A stretch of 44,387 bases of DNA from Micavibrio sp. UBA5703 (GTDB taxonomy: Bacteria; Pseudomonadota; Alphaproteobacteria; Micavibrionales; Micavibrionaceae): assembly GCA_002420015.1 (NCBI GenBank), contig DIHF01000038.1, positions 1-44,387 of the forward strand. The letters run 5' to 3'. Positions 7,430-15,190 of the stretch are shown one piece after another (within the stretch, counting starts at the first letter, position 1; the number at the start of each line of letters is the position of its first letter). Made by a program: the position numbers and the translations under genes. The notes beneath the pieces are model-generated. The model saw nothing but the letters and a program-made list of their open reading frames with translations. It did no database searches and was not told the origin of the DNA.

Positions 7430-8599
7430 ATGTTTACGCGTATTAAAAAATTGACCGCCCTTCTTTTCGCTGGTGTCGTTGCTATCGCGCCGACGGCGAT
7501 TGCCGATGACTACAAATGGACGACGTATCAATCAAACACAGGCATATTCGAAATAATGGTGCCCTCGGAGATGGAAGCCACCAACAACAAGCTCCGGATA
7601 GACGAGCAGCGCGTCGCCAGCAGCAGCACTCTTATCTCCATGCACGATCAAAGGCGGTACAAAGGCACGTTCAAAAGCTACCTTGTGCGGCTCGATCAAA
7701 GCATAGGGCCGCCTCTCACACATGAACAGATAGAGCTTTTGCTGAATACTGACCTGAAGGACTATCTTATCCGGTACGAGGAAATGAACCCGGTCGTCAA
7801 AAACAGCGAGTTGAAGTTTTTTAACAACAAACCGGGCGCCGAGATTCTCGTCCAATATCAGGATCCGGAGCTGGGCACTCAAAACACAAGAGCACGGATT
7901 CTGTACACAGACGCAAGCCGCCTTGAAATGTCTCTGACCGGCGATCCTCACATCCTGCACGGATTTAAAGCCGACAAGTTCTTTGAGAGCATGGTTGTCA
8001 ACGAGGGCCTGTCATACGACCCCGGAAAACTAAACGTTGACTGGAAGACACATATTTCCCCGCTAGGCATCTTTTCCGTCAGCCTGCCGCCCGTCATCGA
8101 TCCTTTCGTGCCGGAAGCGCCCAAAATAACGAAAACGCAAAAAACCGACCTGATCAGCCAGACCTTTCTTGATCCGGTATGGGGACAGAAAATTTTCTAC
8201 CGTGTTCACGGCTATAAATTCGATCGGAATCTGTCGCAAAAAAACCTCCAGAAGGTTATTTTCGAGCAGCACATAAACAAATTCAGGCCGCCGCCGGGAA
8301 ATATTAAATTCCAGAAAACCAAAGAAGCCGACTACGACGTTATAGAGGCAGAATTTCCGATAACCCCGCCGTCAAAAGCGGTTTATGCCACGCATGCGCG
8401 TTTACGCATAATTCATTCCGGCCGTCATCTGGTCGTTCAGGAAATCATCTGTTCAAAGAATTTTATGTCTGCCACGCTGATCGGCAACCTGTTGGGTAAC
8501 CTCGTCTTTGATCCCGGCATGGCAAAAACCGCGCCAGCCCCTTTAGCGAGCCAACCTGCCGACACAAAAAATGCGCCACAGGAAGCACCCGCAAACTAA
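7430..8599 (+). CDS. Exported protein of unknown function, 389 aa
   Basis: The ATG at 7430 is chosen over an upstream in-frame ATG because GGAAGG lies just before it and because it begins a classic signal peptide (FTRIKKLTALLFAGVVAIAPTA, with cleavage likely after AIA, before DDYKW). The mature protein contains two similar-looking halves, each starting with a hydrophobic beta segment about a short text of the form TGIFEIMVPSEM (first half) or LGIFSVSLPPVI (second half, after about residue 200). This suggests an internal duplication of one domain. The C-terminus is a Pro/Ala/Gln-rich tail. I do not recognise the family. It is probably periplasmic. It converges with the aminopeptidase gene, leaving 12 bases between stops. 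Confidence 0.8.
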   Translation: MFTRIKKLTALLFAGVVAIAPTAIADDYKWTTYQSNTGIFEIMVPSEMEATNNKLRIDEQRVASSSTLISMHDQRRYKGTFKSYLVRLDQSIGPPLTHEQIELLLNTDLKDYLIRYEEMNPVVKNSELKFFNNKPGAEILVQYQDPELGTQNTRARILYTDASRLEMSLTGDPHILHGFKADKFFESMVVNEGLSYDPGKLNVDWKTHISPLGIFSVSLPPVIDPFVPEAPKITKTQKTDLISQTFLDPVWGQKIFYRVHGYKFDRNLSQKNLQKVIFEQHINKFRPPPGNIKFQKTKEADYDVIEAEFPITPPSKAVYATHARLRIIHSGRHLVVQEIICSKNFMSATLIGNLLGNLVFDPGMAKTAPAPLASQPADTKNAPQEAPAN

Positions 8600-8611
8600 C
8601 CGACGTAAATA

Positions 8612-10405
8612 TTATAACGGCCGCGTATTCTTCTCGATCCACACGGCCGCTTCTTTATCGAGAAGCGGCATCAACACATCCCTCACCCGCGCATGATAGG
8701 AATTGAGCCACGAACATTCATCGCCGCTCAACATGCCCGCATCAATAAGCCTGCGATCAATAGGGGCGAGCGTCACCGTCCTGAAGCCCAGCATGCCCCT
8801 TTCAATCTCTTCCGCCAGCACAAGATTTTCGATCCTGATGCCGTACGCGCCTTCCTTGTAGTATCCCGGCTCGTTCGACAAAAGCATCCCGGCCCGGATC
8901 GATTCTTTTCCACGCGGCGACAAAGATGCAGCTTCTTCATGGACCTGTAGATAGCACCCGACGCCGTGGCCAGTGCCGTGGCCGTAATCAAGCCCCGCGC
9001 CTTTAAGCGCCTGCCGCGCCAGCGCATCGATCTGCGCGCCTTGCGTTCCTTCCGCAAACTGCGCCATCGCCACGGCGATATGCCCTTTAAGAACCAACGT
9101 AAAATTTCGCCGCATTTCTTCCGTTGGCTCTCCAATAGAAATCGTACGCGTGATGTCCGTTGTTCCCCAGTGATACTGCCCGCCGCTATCCAGCAACAAA
9201 ATACCAGGCGGTTTGATTTTTCGATTTGTTTTCTCGCTGGCCCGGTAGTGAACGATTGCGCCGTTCGGGCCAAAGCCCGCTATCGTGGCAAAGCTCGGCC
9301 CTTTATAATGGGTGTCCATCCTGCGGAAACTTTCGAGCTTATCGGCAACCTCAATCTCCGTCAGCGCGCCCTTCGGCGCTTCCCGGTCGAGCCACGCCAG
9401 AAAACGTACCATAGCCACACCGTCCGCAATATGCGCCTTTTCAATCGCGGCCTGCTCCGTCTTTGTTTTGCACGCCTTGGGCAGCACGCAGGGATCGGCA
9501 AAATCCGCGAAAGAAATTTTGCTTTCCTCCAGCGCGGTTCTAAACCGGGCCGGCGCATGGCGAAAATCGAGCAGCACTTTGCCTTTCAGTTTCTCAATGG
9601 CTTCCGAAAGGGCGGATGGTTCCAGTATCCGCACATCCCCGCCCAGATGCACCACCACCGCCTCCGGCACCTTCCCGGCCCCGGCGAACCAGTCCACGCG
9701 CCCGCCATCCGCATATAAAATCGCGTACGACAAAACCAGCGGCGAATACTCGACATCGCCGCCGCGCACATTCAACAACCAGCACACCGAATCCGGGCGC
9801 GTCAGGATAACGGCATCGCCGCCAGCCTTTGCCACCGCCTCGGCAATCATCGCCCGTTTTTGCCGCAAAGTAAGTCCCGCTACGCTTTCGGGAAACAAAG
9901 TGACCTGCCCCTGCGGGTCCTGCGGCTTGCCCTGCCATATGGCATCGACAGGATTTTCCTGCGCTGCTTTCAGCGTAATGCCGCCCGCCGCAACCTTTTC
10001 CTGCAATTCGTCAATTTGTTTAATGGTAAACAGCCACGGATCAAACCCGACAACCTGTCCCTTTTTCCCGTTCGCGCAAAGCCATTTCGCCAGCCCGCCA
10101 TCTGCGACATCGCCAACCTCGTACAGCGCCCTGTCGGTCTGCTGCGCCAGCTGGATCGTATAGCGGTTGTCGCTCATGACCACGGCCTTACTCCCCAAAA
10201 CCGCCGCCACCCCGGCGGAGCCGCTGAAACCCGTCAGCCACTCCAGCCGCCGCGCCGAAGGCGGCGGATATTCGCTCTGGAATGCATCGGCATGCGAAAG
10301 GATGAACCCGTCCAGCCCCTGCGCCTCCATGCTTTCACGTAAAGCGGACAACCTCGCGCCATACGCGCTGTTTTTGCCGGACATCTTTTTAAACCACTGG
10401 AACAT
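8612..10405 (-). CDS. Xaa-Pro aminopeptidase (M24B, long three-domain form)
   Basis: This enzyme removes the N-terminal residue from peptides with proline in second position. At about 597 aa it has the long aminopeptidase P architecture: two creatinase-like N-terminal domains (RLSALRESMEAQGLDGFILS opens the first) and a C-terminal pita-bread catalytic domain. Metal ligands are visible in DSGGQYHWGTTDITRT (two Asp, near residue 415), GHGTGHGVG (His, near 477), SNEPGYY (Glu, near 509) and RIENLVL (Glu, near 524). The ATG at 10405 is preferred over a GTG at 10411 because AAGG lies five bases before it. No signal peptide is seen, so it is cytoplasmic. The gene is divergent from mipZ with only about 30 bases between starts. 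Confidence 0.93.
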   Translation of the reverse strand: MFQWFKKMSGKNSAYGARLSALRESMEAQGLDGFILSHADAFQSEYPPPSARRLEWLTGFSGSAGVAAVLGSKAVVMSDNRYTIQLAQQTDRALYEVGDVADGGLAKWLCANGKKGQVVGFDPWLFTIKQIDELQEKVAAGGITLKAAQENPVDAIWQGKPQDPQGQVTLFPESVAGLTLRQKRAMIAEAVAKAGGDAVILTRPDSVCWLLNVRGGDVEYSPLVLSYAILYADGGRVDWFAGAGKVPEAVVVHLGGDVRILEPSALSEAIEKLKGKVLLDFRHAPARFRTALEESKISFADFADPCVLPKACKTKTEQAAIEKAHIADGVAMVRFLAWLDREAPKGALTEIEVADKLESFRRMDTHYKGPSFATIAGFGPNGAIVHYRASEKTNRKIKPPGILLLDSGGQYHWGTTDITRTISIGEPTEEMRRNFTLVLKGHIAVAMAQFAEGTQGAQIDALARQALKGAGLDYGHGTGHGVGCYLQVHEEAASLSPRGKESIRAGMLLSNEPGYYKEGAYGIRIENLVLAEEIERGMLGFRTVTLAPIDRRLIDAGMLSGDECSWLNSYHARVRDVLMPLLDKEAAVWIEKNTRPL

Positions 10406-10435
10406 GAGCACCTTTTTGGTTTATCCTAACGCAAT

Positions 10436-11311
10436 ATGAGCGCGGCGCACATCATTGTTTTTGGCAACGAAAAGGGCGGATCGGGGAAATCCACGACCGC
10501 CATGCATACGGCCATCGCCTTGCTGCGCCTTGGTTACAGGGTCGGCACGATCGACCTCGATGCGCGGCAGGGAACCCTGACGCGCTACATGAAAAACCGC
10601 TTCGAGTTCATGAAACGCGCCCGCAAGCCGATCCTCAGCCCCGCCCATATGGCCATCCAGAAAAGCGATGCCGAAACCGTGCAAGAACAACGCGAGGAAG
10701 AGCGCAACATGCTCTCGCTGGCGATCTACGAGCTTAACCACGAAAAATGCGACTTTATCGTCGTGGACACCCCCGGCACGGATTCATACTTAAGCCGCCT
10801 CGGGCACACCTATGCCGACACCCTGATTACACCGATGAACGACAGCTTCGTGGACCTCGACCTTCTGGCGCTGATCGAGCCGGACACCTACAACGTCCTT
10901 GGCCCGTCCGTGTATTCCCGCATGGTCAACGACCAGCGCGGCCTCAAGAAAATCCGCGACAACAAGGACATCGACTGGATCGTCCTGCGCAACCGCCTCG
11001 GCCATATCGACGCGAAGAATAAAAAGCTTATTGGCGAGTTGCTGGAGAAAATCGGCGATCTGGCGGGTTTTCGCACCGCGCCGGGCTTTGGCGAGCGCGT
11101 TATTTTCAAAGAACTGTTCCTCAAGGGGCTTACGCTGCTTGACATCAAGGAAGACCCCGAAGCGCGCCTTAGCCTGTCGGAAATCACGGCGCGGCAGGAA
11201 GTGCGCCAGCTTATCGCCGCCATCGCCCCCGAGAAGATCAAGGGCCATGTGCGCCCAGCAAAACCCGCCGCCGAAAACGACGATTCCTTCCTGACGCAAA
11301 TGAGCGGCTGA
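10436..11311 (+). CDS. mipZ: MipZ, ParA-like division-site positioning ATPase
   Basis: In alphaproteobacteria MipZ forms a polar gradient with ParB and blocks FtsZ assembly away from midcell. This 291-aa protein has the deviant Walker A GNEKGGSGKST (residues 10-20), IDLDARQGTLTRY after the second strand, FIVVDTPGTDS, the MipZ-typical LITPMNDSFVDLDLL, DWIVLRNRL, and a late FGERVIFKELFLKGLTLLD block. The MNDSFVD and VLRNRL motifs separate MipZ from plain ParA or MinD. It overlaps the next gene by one base (TGATG), so the J-domain protein is co-expressed. The promoter must lie in the short gap shared with the divergent aminopeptidase. Confidence 0.93.
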   Translation: MSAAHIIVFGNEKGGSGKSTTAMHTAIALLRLGYRVGTIDLDARQGTLTRYMKNRFEFMKRARKPILSPAHMAIQKSDAETVQEQREEERNMLSLAIYELNHEKCDFIVVDTPGTDSYLSRLGHTYADTLITPMNDSFVDLDLLALIEPDTYNVLGPSVYSRMVNDQRGLKKIRDNKDIDWIVLRNRLGHIDAKNKKLIGELLEKIGDLAGFRTAPGFGERVIFKELFLKGLTLLDIKEDPEARLSLSEITARQEVRQLIAAIAPEKIKGHVRPAKPAAENDDSFLTQMSG

Positions 11312-11775
11312 TGCCCTACCTCATCCTCGCTCTCGGCGTTGCGCTCGGCCTTTACGCGCTGTACCGCTTTTTCCTTAGCGCCACCGTTCACCAGATCAAA
11401 GCCTTTTTCCTGGCCGCCGTTATTGTCGTTCTTTCGCTGGCGCTGTTTGTCATGGCTATCACCGGACGCCTGCCCGCCGCTCTGGCCCTCATCGTCGCCA
11501 TCGTTCCTTTCGCCATACAGCTATGGAAGATCATCAAGGCCGCCGGCCGCACAGCGGCCGAAGCCGACATGCCGGGTTCCGGGAACGACAACCCCCTGAC
11601 CCGCGAAGAAGCGTTCGAAATCCTCGGCCTTACGGACGGCGCATCGGAAGACGACATCAAGGCCGCCTATAAAAAGCTGATGAAAAAATTCCACCCCGAT
11701 CAGGAAGGCTCGGACTGGATGGCCGCCAAACTCAATCAGGCCAGAGATTTGTTGCTGGAAGACAAAAACCGCTGA
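11311..11775 (+). CDS. Membrane-anchored J-domain (DnaJ-like) protein
   Basis: This 154-aa protein has two or three N-terminal membrane helices (PYLILALGVALGLYALYRFF; AFFLAAVIVVLSLALFVMAI; ALALIVAIVPFAIQLW). A cytoplasmic C-terminal J domain follows (residues about 95-150), with AFEILGL, AAYKKLMKKFHPD and the HPD tripeptide at 128-130, which stimulates DnaK ATPase. The topology resembles mitochondrial Tim14/Pam18-type co-chaperones. It is fused by a one-base stop/start overlap to mipZ, suggesting coupled translation and possibly a shared envelope or division context (inference). A family A repeat follows and may terminate the transcript. Confidence 0.9.
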   Translation: MPYLILALGVALGLYALYRFFLSATVHQIKAFFLAAVIVVLSLALFVMAITGRLPAALALIVAIVPFAIQLWKIIKAAGRTAAEADMPGSGNDNPLTREEAFEILGLTDGASEDDIKAAYKKLMKKFHPDQEGSDWMAAKLNQARDLLLEDKNR

Positions 11776-11800
11776 TGAACGCAACAAATCCCCTCTCCCC

Positions 11801-11843
11801 TGTCATCCTGAAGGGCCGCAGGCCCTGAAGGATCTCATTTTTT
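11801..11843 (+). repeat. Intergenic repeat family A, possibly acting as terminator
   Basis: TGTCATCCTGAAGG, a short palindrome AGGGCCGCAGGCCCT, then GGATCTCATTTTTT. Close copies occur at 40204-40246 and 35144-35178, with variants near 22604, 33081 and, inverted, near 34136-34180. The stem followed by a T-run could stop transcription of the mipZ unit. Confidence 0.75.
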
Positions 11844-11976
11844 ACGCAACGAGCGCAAAAAACACGACGAGTTAGCAGCAAATCTTTGCGTTCTCTGCGT
11901 GCTTTGCATTAAAAATTAAAGACAAAATTCCTTCAATCCCTTGCAAATCCAGCATAAAAATGGCATTCATAGCGCC

Positions 11977-12900
11977 ATGAAGAATACGCAAAACAATATC
12001 AAACCCGTTCGCAAAGCCGTTTTCCCTGTCGCGGGGCTCGGCACGCGCTTTTTGCCCGCTACCAAGATCATGCCCAAGGAGATGCTGACCCTTGTCGACC
12101 GCCCGCTGATCCAGCATGCGGTGGAAGAAGCCCGCGCCGCCGGGATCGAGGATTTCATCTTCGTCATCAGCAAGGGCAAGGAAATGCTCAAAGACCACTT
12201 CCTGCCCCATGACGGCCTCAATAAAACTTTGGCTTCACGCGGCAAGACCCGCGAAATTGAAATGCTTGCCACCTGTGAAATCCCGGAAAAAAATCTGCAC
12301 CTCGCCTATCAGGACGAGCCGCTGGGTTTGGGGCACGCCGTCTGGTGCGCCCGCGAGTTTGTCGGGGGCGAGCCGTTCGCGATCATGCTGCCGGACGATG
12401 TGGTGCTGGCGCAAACGCCGTGCCTCTCCCAAATGGTCAAAGCCTACAACAAGACCGGCGGCAACCTTGTCGGCGTGATGGATGTGCCGCGTGAGGACAC
12501 GCGCAAATACGGCATTCTGGACGTGCGCTCGGACGATGGAAAGCTCGCTGATATCAAGGGGCTGGTCGAAAAACCAGATCCGAAAGATGCACCCTCGACG
12601 CTTTCGATCATCGGGCGCTATATCCTACAGCCGGAAATCTTTGAAAAACTTTCGGTATTTGAAAAAGGCGCGGGCGGCGAAATCCAGCTTACCGATGCCA
12701 TGGCCAAGATGATCGGCGCGCAACCTTTCCACGGCCTGCGTTTCGACGGGCGGCGCTATGATTGCGGTCATCATCTGGGCTTTATCGAAGCCAATATCGC
12801 CTTCAGCATGCAAAACGCGAATATCGGCGCACAAGTCAAAGAAATCATTGAAGAAATCACAGATTGCAACAAAGAGAAAAATCATGCCGCAGCAAGGTAA
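11977..12900 (+). CDS. galU: UTP-glucose-1-phosphate uridylyltransferase
   Basis: GalU makes UDP-glucose from UTP and glucose-1-phosphate for polysaccharide and lipopolysaccharide synthesis. The 307-aa protein has the nucleotide-binding opening KAVFPVAGLGTRFLPATK with MPKEMLTLVDRPLIQ, then PLGLGHAVWCA, MLPDDVVL, LVEKPDP and GRYILQPEIF, all standard GalU blocks. The ATG at 11977 is chosen over an upstream in-frame ATG because it leaves the usual short N-terminal extension. The ribosome-binding site is weak. The last 17 bases overlap the start of the phosphohexomutase gene, which makes or uses glucose-1-phosphate, so the pair forms a metabolic operon. Confidence 0.95.
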   Translation: MKNTQNNIKPVRKAVFPVAGLGTRFLPATKIMPKEMLTLVDRPLIQHAVEEARAAGIEDFIFVISKGKEMLKDHFLPHDGLNKTLASRGKTREIEMLATCEIPEKNLHLAYQDEPLGLGHAVWCAREFVGGEPFAIMLPDDVVLAQTPCLSQMVKAYNKTGGNLVGVMDVPREDTRKYGILDVRSDDGKLADIKGLVEKPDPKDAPSTLSIIGRYILQPEIFEKLSVFEKGAGGEIQLTDAMAKMIGAQPFHGLRFDGRRYDCGHHLGFIEANIAFSMQNANIGAQVKEIIEEITDCNKEKNHAAAR

Positions 12901-14320
12901 AAAACAAGCCCAGACCTCATACAACTTCGACCCGTCTATTTTGCGCGAATACGACATCAGGGGCATCGTCGGCAAGAACCTGTCCGAGGACGACGCCTTT
13001 GCCTTGGGCCGCGCTTTCGGCACCTACGTCAAACGCCACCCGAAAACGCCCAAGGGCCGCGCCGTCAAATTCTGCGTCGGTTATGACGGCCGCACCACCT
13101 CTCCCGGCCTTGCCGGGGCGCTGGTCGAAGGGCTCGTGTCAACGGGCGCGGAGGTCGAAAAGATCGGCCTCGGGCCCACGCCTATGTTGTACTTCTCGGT
13201 GAAGGATCGCGGCGCGGATGCCGGGATCATGATTACCGGCTCGCACAACCCGCCCGAGTACAACGGCTTCAAGATGATGATGCAGGCCGGCCCGGTTTAC
13301 GGCGAGATCATTCAGGAGCTGGGACGCATCGCCGCCGCAGGCGACTTCGAATCCGGCAATGGAACCTCAAAAGATATCGACGTTAAAGACACTTACGTCA
13401 CCCGCCTGATGAAGGACTTCACCGGCAAAAAGGCGATGAAAATCGCCTGGGACAACGGCAACGGCGCGGCGGGGGAAATCCTGCGCCGCCTGACGAAGAA
13501 ACTGCCGGGGGAGCATATCCTTCTGTATGACGATATCGATGGTAAATTCCCCAACCACCACCCCGACCCGACCGTCGACAAGAACCTGGAAGACCTCAAG
13601 AAAACCATCTTGAAGGAAAAATGTGGCCTCGGTATCGCCTTTGACGGGGACGGCGACCGCATCGGCGTGGTGAATGAGCGCGGCGAGATCTTGCGCTGCG
13701 ACATCCTGATGACCATCTACGCGCAAGCTATTCTGGCCGAACAGCCCGGCGCACCGATCATCGGCGACGTGAAATGCTCGCAGGTCATGTTCGACCGGAT
13801 CGCGGCCATGGGCGGCAAGCCCGTTATGTGGAAAACAGGGCATTCACTCGTCAAAGCCAAGATGGCCGAACTGAAAGCGCCGCTGGCCGGGGAACTCAGC
13901 GGCCACATCTTTTTTGCCGATAAATATTATGGTTTTGACGATGCGCTGTACTGCGCCGTACGGCTCCTGAACGCCGCCGACGCGGCAAACGGGCCGTTTT
14001 CCAGCCTGACCAAAGACCTTCCGGTGCTTTTCAACACCCCGGAAATCCGCTGCGAGGTCGAGGAAGAAAAGAAATTCGGCCTCGTCCCTAAAATCGCAGA
14101 ACGCCTCAAGGCTTCGGCAAACAAGGATATCCGCATCGACGATATTGACGGCATCCGCGTCAGCACGCAGGATGGATGGTGGCTTTTGCGCCCCTCCAAC
14201 ACCCAGAACGTGCTGGTGGCACGCATGGAGGCCTCCAGTTCCGAGGGCCTCGAACGCCTGAAGGACATGGCAAGACAGGAAGTAAGAAATATCGGGTATG
14301 ATCTTGAATTTCCTGATTAA
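12884..14320 (+). CDS. Phosphomannomutase/phosphoglucomutase (alpha-D-phosphohexomutase)
   Basis: This enzyme interconverts hexose 6- and 1-phosphates, feeding glucose-1-phosphate to GalU and mannose-1-phosphate to GDP-mannose. The 478-aa sequence has the four family landmarks: the phosphoserine loop MITGSHNPPEYNGFKM with Ser120, the metal-binding FDGDGDRIG, the sugar-specificity loop GELSGHIFF, and the phosphate-binding RPSNTQNVLVARMEA near the C-terminus. GELSGH fits the dual-specificity PMM/PGM (AlgC/ManB) class. The ATG at 12884 lies inside the galU 3' end (17-base overlap), and a longer in-frame extension through galU is rejected. chpT follows 29 bases downstream. Confidence 0.93.
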   Translation: MPQQGKKQAQTSYNFDPSILREYDIRGIVGKNLSEDDAFALGRAFGTYVKRHPKTPKGRAVKFCVGYDGRTTSPGLAGALVEGLVSTGAEVEKIGLGPTPMLYFSVKDRGADAGIMITGSHNPPEYNGFKMMMQAGPVYGEIIQELGRIAAAGDFESGNGTSKDIDVKDTYVTRLMKDFTGKKAMKIAWDNGNGAAGEILRRLTKKLPGEHILLYDDIDGKFPNHHPDPTVDKNLEDLKKTILKEKCGLGIAFDGDGDRIGVVNERGEILRCDILMTIYAQAILAEQPGAPIIGDVKCSQVMFDRIAAMGGKPVMWKTGHSLVKAKMAELKAPLAGELSGHIFFADKYYGFDDALYCAVRLLNAADAANGPFSSLTKDLPVLFNTPEIRCEVEEEKKFGLVPKIAERLKASANKDIRIDDIDGIRVSTQDGWWLLRPSNTQNVLVARMEASSSEGLERLKDMARQEVRNIGYDLEFPD

Positions 14321-14349
14321 TTAATTTTCGATACACATCGGATCATAAT

Positions 14350-14973
14350 ATGAACGACATTCACATCCTCGAACTGCTCTCCTCCAAGATCTGCCACGAC
14401 CTGATCAGCCCGATCGGCGCAATCAACAACGGCGTTGAACTCATGAACGAGATGGGCGCGGATTCGGGGGCCGAAGTTACGGGCCTGATCGCCTACAGCG
14501 CGCAACAGGCTTCGGGCAAACTGCAAGCCTACCGCATGGCCTACGGGGCCGGCGGGGCCGACGCCAACCTCAAACCCGAGGATGTTTACAATACATTTCA
14601 GGCCTTTATCGGCGGCAATGAAAAACTCAAGCAAGACTGGAACCCGCGTGCGCCTGTTGGCCCCGACCCCCGCCCCAAGGGCTATTGCAAGATCATGATG
14701 GCCTGCCTGTTGCTCGCGGCGGACTGCCTGCCCAAGGGCGGCGTTATCTCCGTCACGAACGGCGAATCCGGCGGCACGTCGGTAAAAGCCACGGGAACCG
14801 ATGCCGGATTCAGGGGCGATAACCTTGCCGCGCTCGCTTTAAACACCTCACAGGACAATCTCGATCCCAAAAATATACATGCATATGTCACCGGATTGAT
14901 GGCCAAAGCCTACGGGTTCAAAATATCCACACAGGAAGAAAAAGGCCGCTGCGTAAGCATTACGTTCTCCTGA
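14350..14973 (+). CDS. chpT: Histidine phosphotransferase ChpT
   Basis: ChpT passes phosphate from the hybrid kinase CckA to the master regulator CtrA (and to CpdR) in alphaproteobacteria. The 207-aa protein begins with the dimerisation/phosphoacceptor helix LLSSKICHDLISPIGAINNG, with the phosphorylated histidine at H16. It keeps the degenerate ATPase-like fold that lacks ATP-binding boxes, including a MMACLLLAADCLPKGG core and a GRCVSITF end. Its presence implies that the organism uses CtrA. This agrees with the TTAA-N7-TTAA sites at 22771, though no ctrA or cckA gene is in the window. It lies 29 bases after the phosphohexomutase gene and may share its transcript. Confidence 0.9.
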   Translation: MNDIHILELLSSKICHDLISPIGAINNGVELMNEMGADSGAEVTGLIAYSAQQASGKLQAYRMAYGAGGADANLKPEDVYNTFQAFIGGNEKLKQDWNPRAPVGPDPRPKGYCKIMMACLLLAADCLPKGGVISVTNGESGGTSVKATGTDAGFRGDNLAALALNTSQDNLDPKNIHAYVTGLMAKAYGFKISTQEEKGRCVSITFS

Positions 14974-15190
14974 ACCATAGAGAACGCAAAGCTTTTCCCT
15001 TTCTAAAAATTTTCGTTCCGCCCCTGCCCGTCAAATTACGATTTTTTTCGTCTGAAAAAATAGTGTATCCTCTTTGCACTCGGTAACGCCTGTTTAACAC
15101 TATTCAGGCATAGTCAATAATAGATCCCATTGCGTAAAATTCGAATCATGCAGCAGTTTGGCCGAAGGATTTGGCCGGAAGGAAGATACC
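14974..15190 (+). other. Upstream region of the chemotaxis operon
   Basis: This is a 217-base gap with no ORF. It is AT-rich at its centre and holds a TTGCAC at 15074-15079 without a convincing -10 at 17 bases. The good GGAAGGAAG ribosome-binding site of cheA ends it. The che promoter presumably lies here, but no match is good enough to place it. Confidence 0.4.

Noticed and set aside
8966..10163. Several plus-strand frames of 160-283 codons
   Set aside because: They are antisense to the aminopeptidase P gene, which has its full metal-ligand set.
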